The translations under genes were made by a program, and so were the position numbers. Below the pieces are notes generated by a model, which was not told the origin of the DNA, ran no database searches, and was given only the letters and a program-made list of their open reading frames with translations. Positions 46,449 to 58,389 of a stretch of 64,000 bases of DNA are shown piece by piece. Where the stretch lies: the NCBI GenBank assembly GCA_902806565.1, contig CADCXA010000025.1:2356001-2420000 (forward strand), given 5' to 3'. The DNA is from Hypoxylon rubiginosum. Lineage: Eukaryota > Ascomycota > Sordariomycetes > Xylariales > Hypoxylaceae. Within the stretch, counting starts at the first letter, position 1. Each line of letters begins with the position of its first letter.

Positions 46449-47005
46449 GAAGGCGGATCACAACACAACATAACACAACACACCACTGGGGTGAAAGTTG
46501 GAAGAGAAAAACCGAGGGAACTATGGAGATACCCGATAGATTGTTTATACTTACGATACATGTATGTATGTACGGATATTTGTATATTTTTCACCGGGCA
46601 TGATTTGGGAACGGGAACAAACGGGACACGGGCATGAAGAAAGGGTAAATAGGGGTAACGATTATGATTCGGGATATCATGATTTTTTTATAGCATAGCG
46701 AATTCTAAAATCAAGACCAAAAAACAAACCAACCTAACCGGATGCTTCGTGCTCTGGAAGAAACGCCGATCTATGCAATGTGACGAATAATTTTCTTCCA
46801 CCTGCCCCAGCAATAATAGATATTCTAGACAAGTCCCAGCCTAAGCAATCAGTCTCTCCTATCCGCACAGCACGTACGGAGGTACCTCGTGAGGTAGACT
46901 AGAACACTAACACGGCAGCACACCATTCCCCCTTTCCACCCCCTCCCCCCCCAACTGTACAAGGGAGCACAAGGGAAGAAAAGAAGAGTGAGAAGAAAAA
47001 AAAAA
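46449..47005. other. convergent 3' region
   Basis: Between the ends of the unknown protein gene (+) and the PRCC gene (-). Contains an ACAACACAACATAACAC run (46461-46482) and a C-rich run near 46928-46953. No gene seen. Confidence 0.6.
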
Positions 47006-48262
47006 TCACCGCCACCCATACCGCGCCCCCGCCTCCCCCCGATGACTCTTCCCCTGCGCGAAGCTATCCTCGAGCGCCTCCCGGTGGCTCTGCGCCTGCG
47101 TCACGAGCTGCCTTAGGCTGTGCTTCCCCGGTGCCAGCGCGCGCAGCGGGTTGAAGGCGGGCTGCTGGTTGGCCTCCCCGGAGGCGCGCAGGGCCTCGTT
47201 GTGCGCGTACTCCTTGGTCGTGTCGAAGGTGATGACGTTCTGGCGGGCGGAGGCGGAGGAGGGGGCGCCGCTGCGGCCGAAGAGCTCGCGGCGGGCGGAG
47301 GCGGAGAGGTTCATGGAGGTTGCTACGGCGTCGAGGGAGGAGGAGGAGGTGGTGGTGGTGGTGGTGGTGTGGGCGGTTGGGTTGGGCGGTGCTGAGGTGC
47401 TGGTGGAGGTGTATTGCTGGTCGTAGGCGGCGAACTCGTCGGGTTCCTCGTTGCTGCCGAACATGGGCTCGTAGACCCCGTTGTTGCTGCTAGGCGCGGG
47501 ATCCTCTGCTGCATCCGCCGGCTCGTCGTTGTTGGGTATGGAGAAGAGGGATATTCTCTGCTTCTTCGGGGGCGGTGGGCCTGCTGTTGTTGTTTCTGCT
47601 TCTCGTTTCGCCTTTGATGTCTCGCTCGTTTGGGGAGCTGGTGCTGGTACAGCTTTTGAAACTGCGGCAGACTTGGCCGCGTTCTTCTTGCCTGGCTTCC
47701 TCGACACGGACAGAGGCCTGAACATTAGTGGCTTGCCCACCAATTTGACCTCGTCCGCCGGCTTCTGCTCCGCAGGTATAGAGGGCTGTTTCGCCGGGGG
47801 CTCTACATCCCCTCCACTCGTTCTTGTCTCGTCGTGCGCGCCTCCTCCCTCGCCGTCCTCATCCGCCTCCCTGCTGAAACCCGGCGCAGCGCCCGTCTTT
47901 AGGTTGATGCCAGGTCTCGGCGCAGCTTTCCCACTACCGCTCGCAGCAGCCGCAGCCGTAGAATTTCTAGTGTTCTTTGGGGGCGGCAGAAACGAGTTGA
48001 AACCGCTGAACGCGCCGCCACCACCAGCGACCCTTGCGCGTTTCGCGGGCGGTCTGTCCTCGTCTCCATCGGTGGCTTTGCTAGGGCCAGAGGTCTGCGG
48101 GAGGCTGACGCGGATCTTGCCCGGCTGCGATCGGTCGATTATCTTCTGGAAGGGTTTCTTGCCGCTCGCCGTTGTAGCAGCTGGAGCTGGAGCCGTTGCT
48201 GGTGCGGGTTGCGCGACGGGCTCGGAGTCCGATTCGGAGTCTGAGTAGTCGACGAGACCCAT
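47006..48262 (-). CDS. PRCC-domain protein (proline-rich, splicing-linked)
   Basis: Single exon, 418 residues. PRCC in animals is a nuclear Pro-rich protein found with splicing factors and able to bind MAD2B. The chain opens MGLVDYSDSESDSE, typical of the family, then is Pro/Ala/Lys-rich with a PAKRAR-like nuclear signal. The C-terminal PRCC domain carries the conserved parts: SARRELFGR, NVITFDTTKEYAHNEALR, FNPLRALAPGKHSLRQLV, and a basic tail GKSHRGEAGARYGW. A Thr-only run (about 303-309) is encoded by a GGT microsatellite. Nuclear role in splicing is by family inference. Confidence 0.88.
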   Translation of the reverse strand: MGLVDYSDSESDSEPVAQPAPATAPAPAATTASGKKPFQKIIDRSQPGKIRVSLPQTSGPSKATDGDEDRPPAKRARVAGGGGAFSGFNSFLPPPKNTRNSTAAAAASGSGKAAPRPGINLKTGAAPGFSREADEDGEGGGAHDETRTSGGDVEPPAKQPSIPAEQKPADEVKLVGKPLMFRPLSVSRKPGKKNAAKSAAVSKAVPAPAPQTSETSKAKREAETTTAGPPPPKKQRISLFSIPNNDEPADAAEDPAPSSNNGVYEPMFGSNEEPDEFAAYDQQYTSTSTSAPPNPTAHTTTTTTTSSSSLDAVATSMNLSASARRELFGRSGAPSSASARQNVITFDTTKEYAHNEALRASGEANQQPAFNPLRALAPGKHSLRQLVTQAQSHREALEDSFAQGKSHRGEAGARYGWR

Positions 48263-49174
48263 TATCGCTAGAATGGAGTTGCGACTTAGCGGTGGCGGTT
48301 GAATATTGTTGACGATAGATGGTTTGGGGTTGACAGTATCAAAAAGTTAGAAGCTTCTGAAGATTGACATGGGTGTGGCGTCATAGGACATATTGTGGAG
48401 TGTGGCTGTTTCACATCCTTTATGTAACGAATGGATATATGCAATTGGGGCATACATCAAAAGCCCCGAGTTTAAGACGGCCATTGAAGTCAGCTAGAAT
48501 TTCGCAAAATACTATAATTATACGCATTAAAAGCGGTATCACATCACATTTGTTAAGACGAAAGACGATTAATGCATGCTGTCATGATTCCTTCCAAGCA
48601 TTATGATGGCTTAATTTATTCTCGCTTATGGAATGTCTTAAAGGCTTCCATAGTACCTTTTGATCGCCTAAAGAAGGCCCAGCTAGCTCCGCGTGTTGTT
48701 GGAACTTTTGCCGAAACTACCTAGGTAGACGTAGACACCTGTTCAGCCTTTTATGTATATGTTTACGTATATGCATGTTCTAGTGGCTTGGCCTAGGATG
48801 TGGATGCTGATGGGGAAGATCTGATTAGATCGATTGATAAGATATCGGTTTATCTGATCCGTCAGCTGGGCATATTTTCATGCTTCACCCCTGTATCTTC
48901 CCTACAACTAGTATGAGAAGGGAAGCTTGCTTACCCAGCAAAGCCTGGAACTCGCTTATTATGGCTATATCGAACGAAGCTTGTAAGCTAGATCGATGGG
49001 ACTCCGGCTATAGACCTTCTATTATGAGAGAACGTTAAATTCGCTTCGAGATGAAAAGGCAACTGGTTCCCGGCCACTGTCCGGTTTTGGGACTCTCCAG
49101 TACTCTCCGGTGCTTTTCCCAGTGTTATTTTTGTTTCTTCATAGACTACGGATTAGAAAAAAGTGATTCACACT
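48263..49174. promoter_or_regulatory. divergent intergenic region
   Basis: Between the starts of the PRCC gene (-) and the O-methyltransferase gene (+). Contains one TACCTAGGTAGA word (48719-48730) and several CTAGCT/AAGCTT words. No gene seen. Confidence 0.5.
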
Positions 49175-50812
49175 ATGGCGGACTCACAACCAACGCTCAG
49201 CAGCCTCGCAGCAAAGATCACCGAGCTTTCGGAGACCTTTACACGATACCTAAAGGAGAATAATGTCCCGCAACCGAGCTTCGCGGCAGATAGCCCGACT
49301 AGCTATAGCAGCCTGTCAGCGGAAAGCTTCATGATGCGCCAGTCACTGTTGGATGCGCTGACGGACATGTGGTATCTAACACAAGGACCATCTGAGAGTA
49401 TTTTCAACTATGTCCACTGTGTAGGCCACCCTCCTCTCATTTTCCCAGCAGGTAGTTAGAGTAAGGAGTTAACGGCAGCTGTTTCGACTTTTATAGTGTA
49501 TGCCCGATGCCGCAGCTCTCAACATTCTCAACTACTTTGACTTCTGGTCCGCAGTACCCTTAGAAGGCTCTGCCTCTTATGCGGACATTGCGAAGCATGT
49601 TTCTCTCCCGGAAGAGGTCGTTCAGCGAGTCCTGGCCCACGCTGTGACGCTTCGCATCTTTGAGGAGACAGAGCCGGGCAAGTCTTCGTCGCGCATTCGG
49701 CATAATTCCCGTTCGGCCGCGCTTGCCCGCTCCTCGGGGCTTAAAGCTCTGGTCGCAACAATCCTGGACGACGCGGGTGCGCCGATGATGGTTATGAACG
49801 AAGCGCTGAGCCGGTTCAGCCGCGGCAAGCCAGCTTTGACTCAAGATATGAATGAGACTTCGTTCGCTCTTTTCCACAGCGGCGGCCAGTTCGGAAAGCA
49901 TGGCAACTCTTGGGACCTGCTTGAAAACGACGGCGCGGGAGAAAAACAGGGGTGGCGTCAAAGGAATTTCGTCGAGTTCATGCGCTATGTTAAGGAGATC
50001 TTTCATCTGGAAGGAGTCGGTAAGTCCATCCACCCCATAGACTTGGTTGGAAATATGTATCGAAAGTTTCTCGGACACTACCGACGAACCACTTGTGGAA
50101 TGAGCATTACAACTTGGAATTGCTTTAGAATAGCACTTGCTAACTAGGAGTGCTACAGTGCTTGATGCTCATGACTGGAAAGCAGCGGGGAAGGTGAAGG
50201 TTGTTGATGTGAGTACTAACATACGAGTTCCATATACTTGCTCCGATATTCAGTCGGCACCTAGTACTCAAGATGGCTAACTCTTTTCAGGTTGGCGGCT
50301 CTGCGGGCCACGATGCCATCGTTCTAGCACGGAACTTTCCCGAGCTCACCATCACGGTCCAGGATCTACCAAAGGTGAAACCGGTGTTCGAGGCCAGCCT
50401 CCCCGAGGACGTTAAAGACCGTGTCTCGTTCGTGGAGCATGACTTCTTCCAACCGCAACCCGTCCAGGCGGATATCTATATATTCAAGATGATCCTCCAC
50501 GACTGGCCGGACCACGAGGCAGCCAGGATACTGCGAGCATTGATTCCGGCCTTGAAGCCCGGTGCTCGTGTCATTCTCTTCGAATACATCGGCAACCAGG
50601 GCGAGACGGAAGGGCCGCCTCTACCGCGCTCGATCCAGCAGATGGGTACGGCCACGGATATGAGATTGATGGCGCTGTTCAATGGAAAGGAACGCCCTGT
50701 CGATGCGTGGGCCAAGATATTCCGGGATGCCGACGAGCGCTTTGAGATGGCTGACGTGAAAGCTAACCCGCAGAACTTCTTTGCTGTGATCGAGGCGGTT
50801 TGGCGAGGATAG
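49175..50812 (+). CDS. SAM-dependent O-methyltransferase (fungal secondary-metabolite type)
   Basis: Four exons: 49175-49420, 49497-50019, 50159-50208, 50291-50812; 446 residues. It would methylate a hydroxyl group on a small aromatic or polyketide substrate. An N-terminal dimerisation region includes ALNILNYFDFWSAVPLEG and a winged-helix block (ADIAKHVSLPEEVVQRVL). The SAM site VVDVGGSAGHDAIVLAR starts at about residue 271 and is split by intron 3; ITVQDLP and the catalytic HDWPDHEAARIL (His343) follow. Intron 3 has a CTAAC branch 9 nt before the acceptor. No polyketide or peptide synthase lies within the window, so it is either a stand-alone enzyme or a stray cluster gene. Confidence 0.9.
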
Positions 50813-51340
50813 GGAGGTTCAGCAGCCGCCCACCGAGTTACCGATTATCTTATATCCGTTCCGTTCATTGAAGATACTGTCCACTCATAAATAGGAGTAG
50901 GTATATACCAAGGTACGATATCGCAAAACTCGCTTTCGGCATTGCTGGAATTTCCTAGGAACGATTACCGTGCCTCACCTTTTTTATACATATATGTTAA
51001 GTGACTTTCGTGTTCCGTTACATGATGAGCCCATCGATATCTATGACACACGCTGGTACGTAAGAAGCCCCATCGTTGCGAATACCAAGGGACTAAGTAA
51101 AATTTGATACATCATTCGGGGATACCAAGAGTCCAAGACCCCCCGACCCCCACTCTACACCAGTGTAGTAATGCGGCCTGATCGACCGGCGCCGGCACTT
51201 ATGGTGGCACTTATGGTAGCACCTCATTAGAGCGACAACGAAAATTTAATAATGCTGGGTAGGTTATGCGATTTGTCGGATCCTCAATCTTCATCCGCCC
51301 TTCTAGTCCTCAGTACGAAATCGGGACATTATACGCAAAA
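50813..51340. other. intergenic region
   Basis: Spacer between the O-methyltransferase and acetyltransferase genes, same strand. Contains a CACTTATGGTGGCACTTATGG repeat-like word near 51196-51217. No gene seen. Confidence 0.55.
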
Positions 51341-52141
51341 ATGCCTTTGGCCGTGCTACCTGCCCAGGTGGCGGACATCGAGCCGGTGTACGACGTGTAT
51401 TTTGCGGCTTTCCAAGACGAACCTATCATCGATTTCCTTTACCCCGGGGGAGTCGATAGACAAGCCCATACGGAAGGGGTAAAACAGTGGTGGGCCCACG
51501 ACACGGCACTCTATACCGTCAAGTGCCTTGATACCGACATTGGCAAGGTCGTGGGGATGGCGACGTGGGATGTCTTCTGGCGGCCGGGGAAAGACAACGG
51601 ATGGGAGAAGCCCGCCGGGATACCTTGGTTGGAGGGAAAGGAGAAGGAGAGGTGCGAAGCCGTGCTACGGCCCATGTGGGATATAAGGGATGAATTATTT
51701 GGCAAGCAACGCCAATATGTCTGTAAGTTGTGGCCGAGGAAGCTATTCTGGGAGTTTATACTGGGAGTTTATACTAACCCAAGGGCATAAGATCTAAGTA
51801 GCATGGCTGTGCACCCCGACCACCAACGTCGCGGGGTTGGGCGTTTGCTCATGCAATGGGGCATCAACGTGGCAGAGAAGCTAGGCGTCCCTATGTACTT
51901 GGAGTCTTCTGAGCCGGGCCTGCGTCTATACGAGAGCATGGGATTCGAAAGACTGAAGCACGTACGTTTGGTGCACAAAGAAGAAACCACCGGCCGACCA
52001 GACGCGGAGGTGCCTCTAATGGTGAGGATGCCTAGTGCCGCGAAGGGGTTGAGCTTCAAAGAGTGGGTAGACAACGGATACTCTCAATCATATCAGGTCA
52101 ATGGAACTAAAGGACCAAACGGCTCAAGTAATAGCGACTAG
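51341..52141 (+). CDS. GNAT-family N-acetyltransferase
   Basis: Exons 51341-51722 and 51792-52141; 243 residues. The family moves an acetyl group from acetyl-CoA to an amine. The acetyl-CoA loop is clear in exon 2: MAVHPDHQRRGVGRLLMQWG (about 132-151), followed by LGVPMYLESSEPGLRLYESMGFE, the usual strand-helix pair ending in GF. N-terminal parts (ADIEPVYDVYFAAFQDEPI, GMATWDVFW) fit the fold. The intron (69 nt, branch CTAAC) must use the AG at 51790-51791; this gives YLSSMAVHP, whereas the later AG at 51801 breaks the frame. Substrate unknown. Confidence 0.9.
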
Positions 52142-52771
52142 GTGTAGGAGTTGTTACAACTATAAGATATGAAAGGTCCGTTTCGAATATCTACCATCTT
52201 GAAAAAGGGGGGTACTCCAGCTGTAGCCAGTTGGAATAATGACAGCCATTATGTACCTAAGCAGCGTTACTGATATATTGCTAGCGCTTTCTTCTTATCT
52301 TAATGATCGAGATATGACGATGTGTATTCTTGAGCTTTGTCTACCTAGGTGACCTCTTTTTAGCTACAGAGAGGTTATAACTTAACCCTAACACTGGTCT
52401 TCTCTGGCCGAGAGGATATTTATGAACAATATAGAATGCTATTGATAATAATTGAAAAACATTAGAATTCATGCATGATATAAGTAACGAATATACTTAG
52501 CCGGTACTTCTATACCTGGAAGCTTCAATAGAGTGATAATGCATATCGCACGAACCACACAGATTGCCAAGCAATCCCTTGCGGGTACCTAGCTACATTA
52601 GATGAACCTTCCCCGGGGTTAAGAACGGCGTCCTTAACGATTGCCAGCTCTCGTACTTCGTATTGGTGGCCGAGTATTACACTTCGTCTATTCCCAACAG
52701 AATGGATATTTCGTGAGAATGAATACAATTGATTTTACTTTACAGTTTATTGCGCCGGCCCGCTCTTCGAG
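52142..52771. other. intergenic region
   Basis: Spacer between the acetyltransferase gene and SIN1. AT-richer than average, with no supported gene. Confidence 0.55.
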
Positions 52772-55306
52772 ATGTCGTTGATTCAGGTCGAGGAGTATGT
52801 AATGAATCCCAGCTACAACCGTAAAGTATTATGCTAACCTCGAATCCTACCCAGCTTGGTCTCTTACCAGTTGCGAACAAATTACCTTAACGAGGTCGCT
52901 GACGGTGTCGGTGAGCGCCTCCTTACGATCAACGATGCTTTCTTAAATACAGCTCCCTTTAAAGCCGCTGGCTGGCGATCCAATCCAACACACCTCAAGC
53001 GAACCCATTCGCCCCCGATACCTACCGCTATTGCTTCCGAATACTTCCAAGCTGCCCCGAGGTCTACTGGTCTAACCCTGGAGGATGAGGTCGAGGAAGG
53101 CGGCATGCTTACCGGGGGTGGAGATACCCTCGGGCCCGGAAGCGCAATCAAGCGTCGTAGAGAAAGGCGCCGGGAACAGATGGACGACGACGATAGTAGT
53201 GACTTGAGCGACGAGAGCGACGATGACACCGATCAGAGGGCTGCCCAGCAAATAAGATTTGCGAAAATGCCAGTCAGGAATCGTGCGGGCTCGTCTCCTA
53301 TTCAGTCGTCCAACCTTCGTCAGAGTACCACCATGTCACCCCCGCGCCCCGCACCGCCCCGACGAGGGTCGCAGCCTACGCTGGAGACCGTGAAAGAACG
53401 ACCACGACGAGATACCGTCACTAGTAGTGAGGTTTCATCCGACAACGAGTTCGACGCATCGGGTTTCCACAGGCAAAGGGAAGCTACAAGAGCGAGAGCA
53501 GCTAGATCACAGTCCAAGACTGTCGCAGATCCAAGCCAAGGTATAAAACGGGAAGAAAGCGAATTGCTCGCCGAAGAGGAGGAGAACTCTGACATGTCGG
53601 ATACTTCTTCGGCCTTTGCCGCAAGTGTCGATTCAACCTCTCTCCTGGATACTGTTGTGAACCCGGGAGTCGGTGCTTCTCCTGGTCAACAAGTTGTCGG
53701 TAATGTACCGAGACAGCTCCTCCGCCAATCTACAGTCAGGAAGCCACCGCCGCCCCCTCAACCGCATATGCTTCAAGCTCTTCCGCCTCCGCGACCAATG
53801 AGTACTATTCGACCTCTAAGTATGATTCAACCCCGCAGCCTCCTCTCCGACGCCTTTAAGGCGAAGAAGACAAAGCCAGTTATGCCGTTCGACATGTTTG
53901 CGACTCTATCGGGTCAAGGCGACCCTGATCCCCTTAGGATACGGGTCTACGCGCCATTCTCGGAGGACCCGGAGAAGCCTTTCGAGGTCCTGATACGACG
54001 CAATATTCAAGCGGCAGATGGAACCTTTAGGCCGGTGACCGTTGCAGAGTTGATAGGCCTGAGTCTCTGGAGGTATCACTCCGAGAAACTTCAACCCTCG
54101 GTGCCTGCTGATAAGCTCAACGTGAATTGGTGGACACTGAGAATGGTCGAAGAAGGCGGCGAGGTCGATGACGACTTTGAACCATTAGATCGCAAAAAGC
54201 CCGTGAACGCATTCACCACGGCAAACAATAGGGCGGCGCGATCACGATCAGCTTCTAAAGCCTACGATGAATTTGCCTTAGTACAGGCTTCAGAAGATGG
54301 CTTCGCAGAGAACAAGATTCAAACGCCCCAATTTGAGCAGCAGGACGCAGTGGAAGATGCAGCTGAGGAGACTACTCCGAGGAGTACGCCCCAACCACAA
54401 GCGTCTCCTTCAAAAGGATCCCATCCGCGGACGAATCCTATTATCACTACAACGTTCCGGGTGGAATCGCCGGCTGAAAGGCCGCAGGCTTCAACTTCCA
54501 CTCGAGCCGCAAATAGGGGACAGCATAAGTTCCTACGGGTCCGTATTCTGTCATCTGACATTGCTCCTGGGCAGATGGTTACTCTCGATGTTACCACTGA
54601 TATGTACCTCGCTGAGGTGCTCGACTTAGTCTGTCGTAAGAGACAGCTTGATAAGAGCACGCATGTCTTGAAACTCCCTGATTCCGGTGCTGTAGTCTAT
54701 TTGGACCGCACAGTCTCGTCTATTGGCAATGTCACGGACTTGGAACTTCATCGTCGGCGGTTTGCAACGGATGGACCTCTAACGATCACAGGTTCCCCTA
54801 GCAGTTCTTCCCCCAAGACACACATCTGGAACGAGTTACCGCAGAAGGGCAAGAAGAAACTCATGACGACGCATCCTCTCGCCCAAGAAACCATAATGCA
54901 AGACGAAGCTGGCAGTGGCGATGTGAAATACAAGAAGTACACGGTCTGGCGCAAGCAGCCGATGAGGTTTGTTGGGTTGAACGAGCGAATACTCGTTATC
55001 GACGGCGAGTATGTTTACATTCAACCATCCTCCGGAGGCAAGGCGACGCGCGAAGGCGGCAAGACTACGACAGTCCATTTCAGTAACGTAGTTGGATGCA
55101 GTGTTTCGCGTCGCCATCCTACGAATTTCAAGGTTCGTCCATCTTGTCTAGAAACGTGATATCAATACTAAATCTCAGGATAGCTTCTTGTGTACAAGGC
55201 CACCGAGAGTAAAAGGTATGATTTTGAAGCCAAGAACGTTCAAGAGGCCGCAGAGATCGTCCGAGAACTTAAGAAGGGGATATCTCCGTACAACAGGGAT
55301 ATCTAA
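52772..55306 (+). CDS. SIN1: TORC2 subunit Sin1 (Avo1-like)
   Basis: Exons 52772-52794, 52855-55132, 55184-55306; 807 residues. Sin1 recruits substrates such as AGC kinases to TORC2 at the plasma membrane. The first exon gives only MSLIQVE plus two bases; the join yields DLVSYQLRTNYLNEV, matching the family N-terminus. Then a Ser/Arg/acidic disordered part, the CRIM domain (about 345-475, with FDMFATLSGQGDPDPLRIRV), a Ras-binding-like fold (about 565-645, FLRVRILSSDIAPGQMVTLD), and a PH domain (about 700-800) that spans the last intron: YKKYTVWRKQPMRFVG to LLVYKATESKRYDFEAK. The final acceptor is the AG at 55182-55183, not the earlier CAG, which is out of phase. Confidence 0.94.
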
Positions 55307-57617
55307 GGAATGCTTTGAAGGGAAGTCCCTCCGGCGTCTACCATCTAGTTCCACCTGGAGTAAACAACTCTGCTGGTGAGTTTTATAGCTATGGCCAATA
55401 CGACTAGGGGTATCTGCCACCTTTCGCAGGCTGGATAAGCACCGAACAGATCATACGATGATCCTCGACTCTTTGTACTTATACGTGGCTCTCCGGAGTC
55501 TGGAGCCATGACGGTATTGGAAAGTCGGGGCATTTGGTCTCACTACACGCGACCATGGGCTAAAGGATTACGGTGGGATCTTAGACCCTATCTTGCCGGC
55601 GTGTTTGACTACTACGCACGCGCAATTGGTCCTCGCATGATATGTACCTACGGGTTGGATGCCTCTCGAGCTAGGTTGCTGGGGTTTTGGCATATTCGGT
55701 ATGCTCAAGGATACCCAAAGCCGCCTGAATAAATTAAGTGGTTCACCCAATTCAATCTTCGTCCCCAATTTTCCATCGTGATATTTAAGCTTACCACTTC
55801 TCTCTCGGTAACTTCTACCGAGTAGAATGCCCTGGCTTAGACTAGGGTCGGACTGGTAAATATCATTACATCTAGGTAATCTCTTCAGCAGAGGTTCTAC
55901 TGGGGAAGTCTTGGAATTAAGGCGAAGATTTTTGCAAGGCAAACTTGCTGAGACAATTGACGTCTAGACTCAGGAGGCGGCCTCGCATTTCCTTGGAGGA
56001 AATTTTTATTAACTAACTACCCAAGTAATATTTACTTTAGGACCATGGCCCAGTACATGATCCTGCAGCCACCCCGACGGGATATTTCCGTTGCGGTTAT
56101 TTATCTCCTGCGCATGCATACGGGAACCGGTTCTAAACAGTTTGGCAACGGTGCTATCCCGCAGAGGCGCTATCCATAAATTAAATATTTTCGTTAGAGG
56201 CAAAAGGGGGAATTCTATTTTCTAACAGAATGGGATCTTGAATACACGACAACCATTGCCCTAGAAACAGTCACAAATGTCGTCAAGTCGATAGATAACT
56301 ATACGCCAGTGGCTTCGGTGAGAAAAGTGACATGTCGCCTTGCGGCTGAAGTAGCAACTCTCTGGTGTTAGCCACTTGAGTTTCTACCAAGGGACCTAGG
56401 TACCTGTCTAAGGTGTCTAGGGTGTAAAACATTGGGAATACCTACATGTAGCACTATGGGCAGGTAGATTAAGTACATAAAATAATGTAGACGTGCGTAC
56501 TGCATCGGCCCGGTTTGTAGGTCTGTACTTTCAACCCGGAGAGGGAGATTAGGCCAGCGGACGAACCAGCCTGGGCCCATTCAGTTGGTAAGACAGTCCC
56601 TCTCCTAGACCAGGATTTCCCAGTTAATATCTTGAAACCTGTTGCTGAAGAAGTGGCTAGTGCTAGCCGACTGCCATTGGACGTGTTGCAGGTAGATGAC
56701 TCCCGACGCTACCTATGAGACGACAGCTTGGTTAGGTAATTGGTTACACGCAGACGATGTCGAATCGTACCAATCACGGCGTGCAACCGGACGACATCTG
56801 GTGCTAAAGTGGGTAAGCAAATAAGTAAATTGGATGGGGCAACACTTGATACTGCGTCAGGACGGGTAGCGGCAGCAAGAATTATTAGGTAGATAATTTC
56901 AAGATCAGGAGAAAAAGGGGTACAGAGGGCAACATTATTCTCAGGTATAATTTTCCATTAGCTACATGATTATGTATATACAAGTAACAAGTAGCTCGTA
57001 TCGTTGATCCCCGCTACGGTAATAGATCTGGGATGATACGAAAATAGCGAGTGAACTTGTATTGGCCCAGTTACTCAAAATACCAGAAATAATTATTCAA
57101 ATCACATAAGTTGCCAGAGAGACAAAATAAAATACAAGTTACCCGAAGCAACAGCACGAAAATACTTCCCGTTTGGGCCTAGATACACCTGGTTGCTGTG
57201 TGCCTTCCCGGATCAAGAGCCTGTATCTCAGGCGACGACAAGATATAAACGCGCTGTTCTGTTAAACGTCCCTTCCAAATTTCTTGCTGCAAACATCTTT
57301 TCCCACCTTCCCAACTTCCTGCTTTTCCGCCTGCTAGTTACTGATTAACGTGACAAAGTACAAAGTACCAAACAAACACATAAACGCGCCAGACTCGATC
57401 TCTGCATTTTCTCTCTTCCCTCACCTTTTTTTCCTCACATCACACCCACCCACTTCCCCCCAACATACAACATCTTCGACGTCTCAAGTCAATATTCTTC
57501 GTCGATCCCCAAGATCATTAGATCATCTCTATTTCCTGCAAGCAAGTAGTGTTTTCACACCTAAGCAAAGCATTTCCCACACAACATTCTTCGAACAGAA
57601 CGAAGCAAATCTTCAAG
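55307..57617. other. long intergenic region
   Basis: About 2.3 kb without a supported gene. A 74-codon frame at 55508-55732 has no recognisable features. Contains CCTAGGTACCTGTCTAAGG (56396-56414). The last 250 bases are C/T-rich and probably hold the promoter and leader of the next gene. Confidence 0.55.
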
Positions 57618-58389
57618 ATGCAGTACTTCAAGGGTATCGTCATCATGGCTATGATCGCCATCGGCGCGGTAAGTTTCCTCAATCAAGTTTCCTTAATCAT
57701 CGCCATTGCCTTTCATCTCTCTCTTTATTGGCTTCCCTCTTCAACCCTGCATTTCAACTTTACCTCCTCAGTTTCGCGTCACCGCCCATTGTTGTCTCAT
57801 ACCACTTTCACGTCATATCATATTGTCGAGTTTGGACTCAAGACTAATATCATCCATCGAGTAGGCCGCAGCCGACATTGAGGAGGTCATCAAGAAGGCC
57901 GAGTCTACTTGCACCTGCGAGGCTGCCGTCACCACTACGGTCACCGCTCCTCTGGTTCCCGAGACCACTTCTAGTGCTGGCTATTCCACCGAGTCCACCA
58001 CCTCGTCTACCGTCCTCGTGACTGCTACTCCCTCGTCTTCTGTCTCCGGCTCTACTGTCTCTTACCCCAGCTTCGCTTCTTCTACCGAGACTCTTACGTC
58101 TCCCTCTGAGACGGTCACCGGTACTGCTACTGTCTCCAGCACTGGCACCGAGACTTCTACGGCCTCTACTACCGTGCTCACCGACACCGCCAGCTCCACC
58201 GTGGTTGAGTCTTCTACTCTCAGCACCAGCGTGACCGCTAGCCAGTCTCACTCCGGCACCGAGCCCCCCAGCCCCTCGGACACCAACGCCCCTCCCACCT
58301 CGGCTGCAGGCGCTCTGGCAACCGGTGTTCCCGGCATGAACGGTATCCTGGGCGGAGCTATGGTCGTGGCTGTTCTGTACCACATCTAA
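57618..58389 (+). CDS. small Ser/Thr-rich GPI-anchored cell-surface protein
   Basis: Exons 57618-57668 and 57865-58389; 191 residues. A signal peptide (IVIMAMIAIGAAAA) is split by a 196-nt intron (branch CTAAT). A short conserved-looking stretch follows (ADIEEVIKKAESTCTCEAAV), with the only two Cys. The body is nearly all Ser/Thr/Val/Glu and would be heavily O-glycosylated. The end has small residues (SAAGALATG) then the hydrophobic tail ILGGAMVVAVLYHI, the layout of a GPI-anchor signal. Likely in the cell wall or plasma membrane. High C at third positions suggests strong expression (inference). Confidence 0.85.

Noticed and set aside
47481..48248. 255-codon plus-strand frame opposite the PRCC gene
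   Set aside because: Antisense to a clear PRCC-domain protein; no features of its own.
49175..52141. Secondary-metabolite gene cluster
   Set aside because: No polyketide synthase, peptide synthetase, terpene enzyme, transporter or pathway regulator is present nearby; one methyltransferase is not enough.
55508..55732. 74-codon frame starting with ATG in the long gap after SIN1
   Set aside because: No signal peptide, motif or plausible exon partners; consistent with chance.
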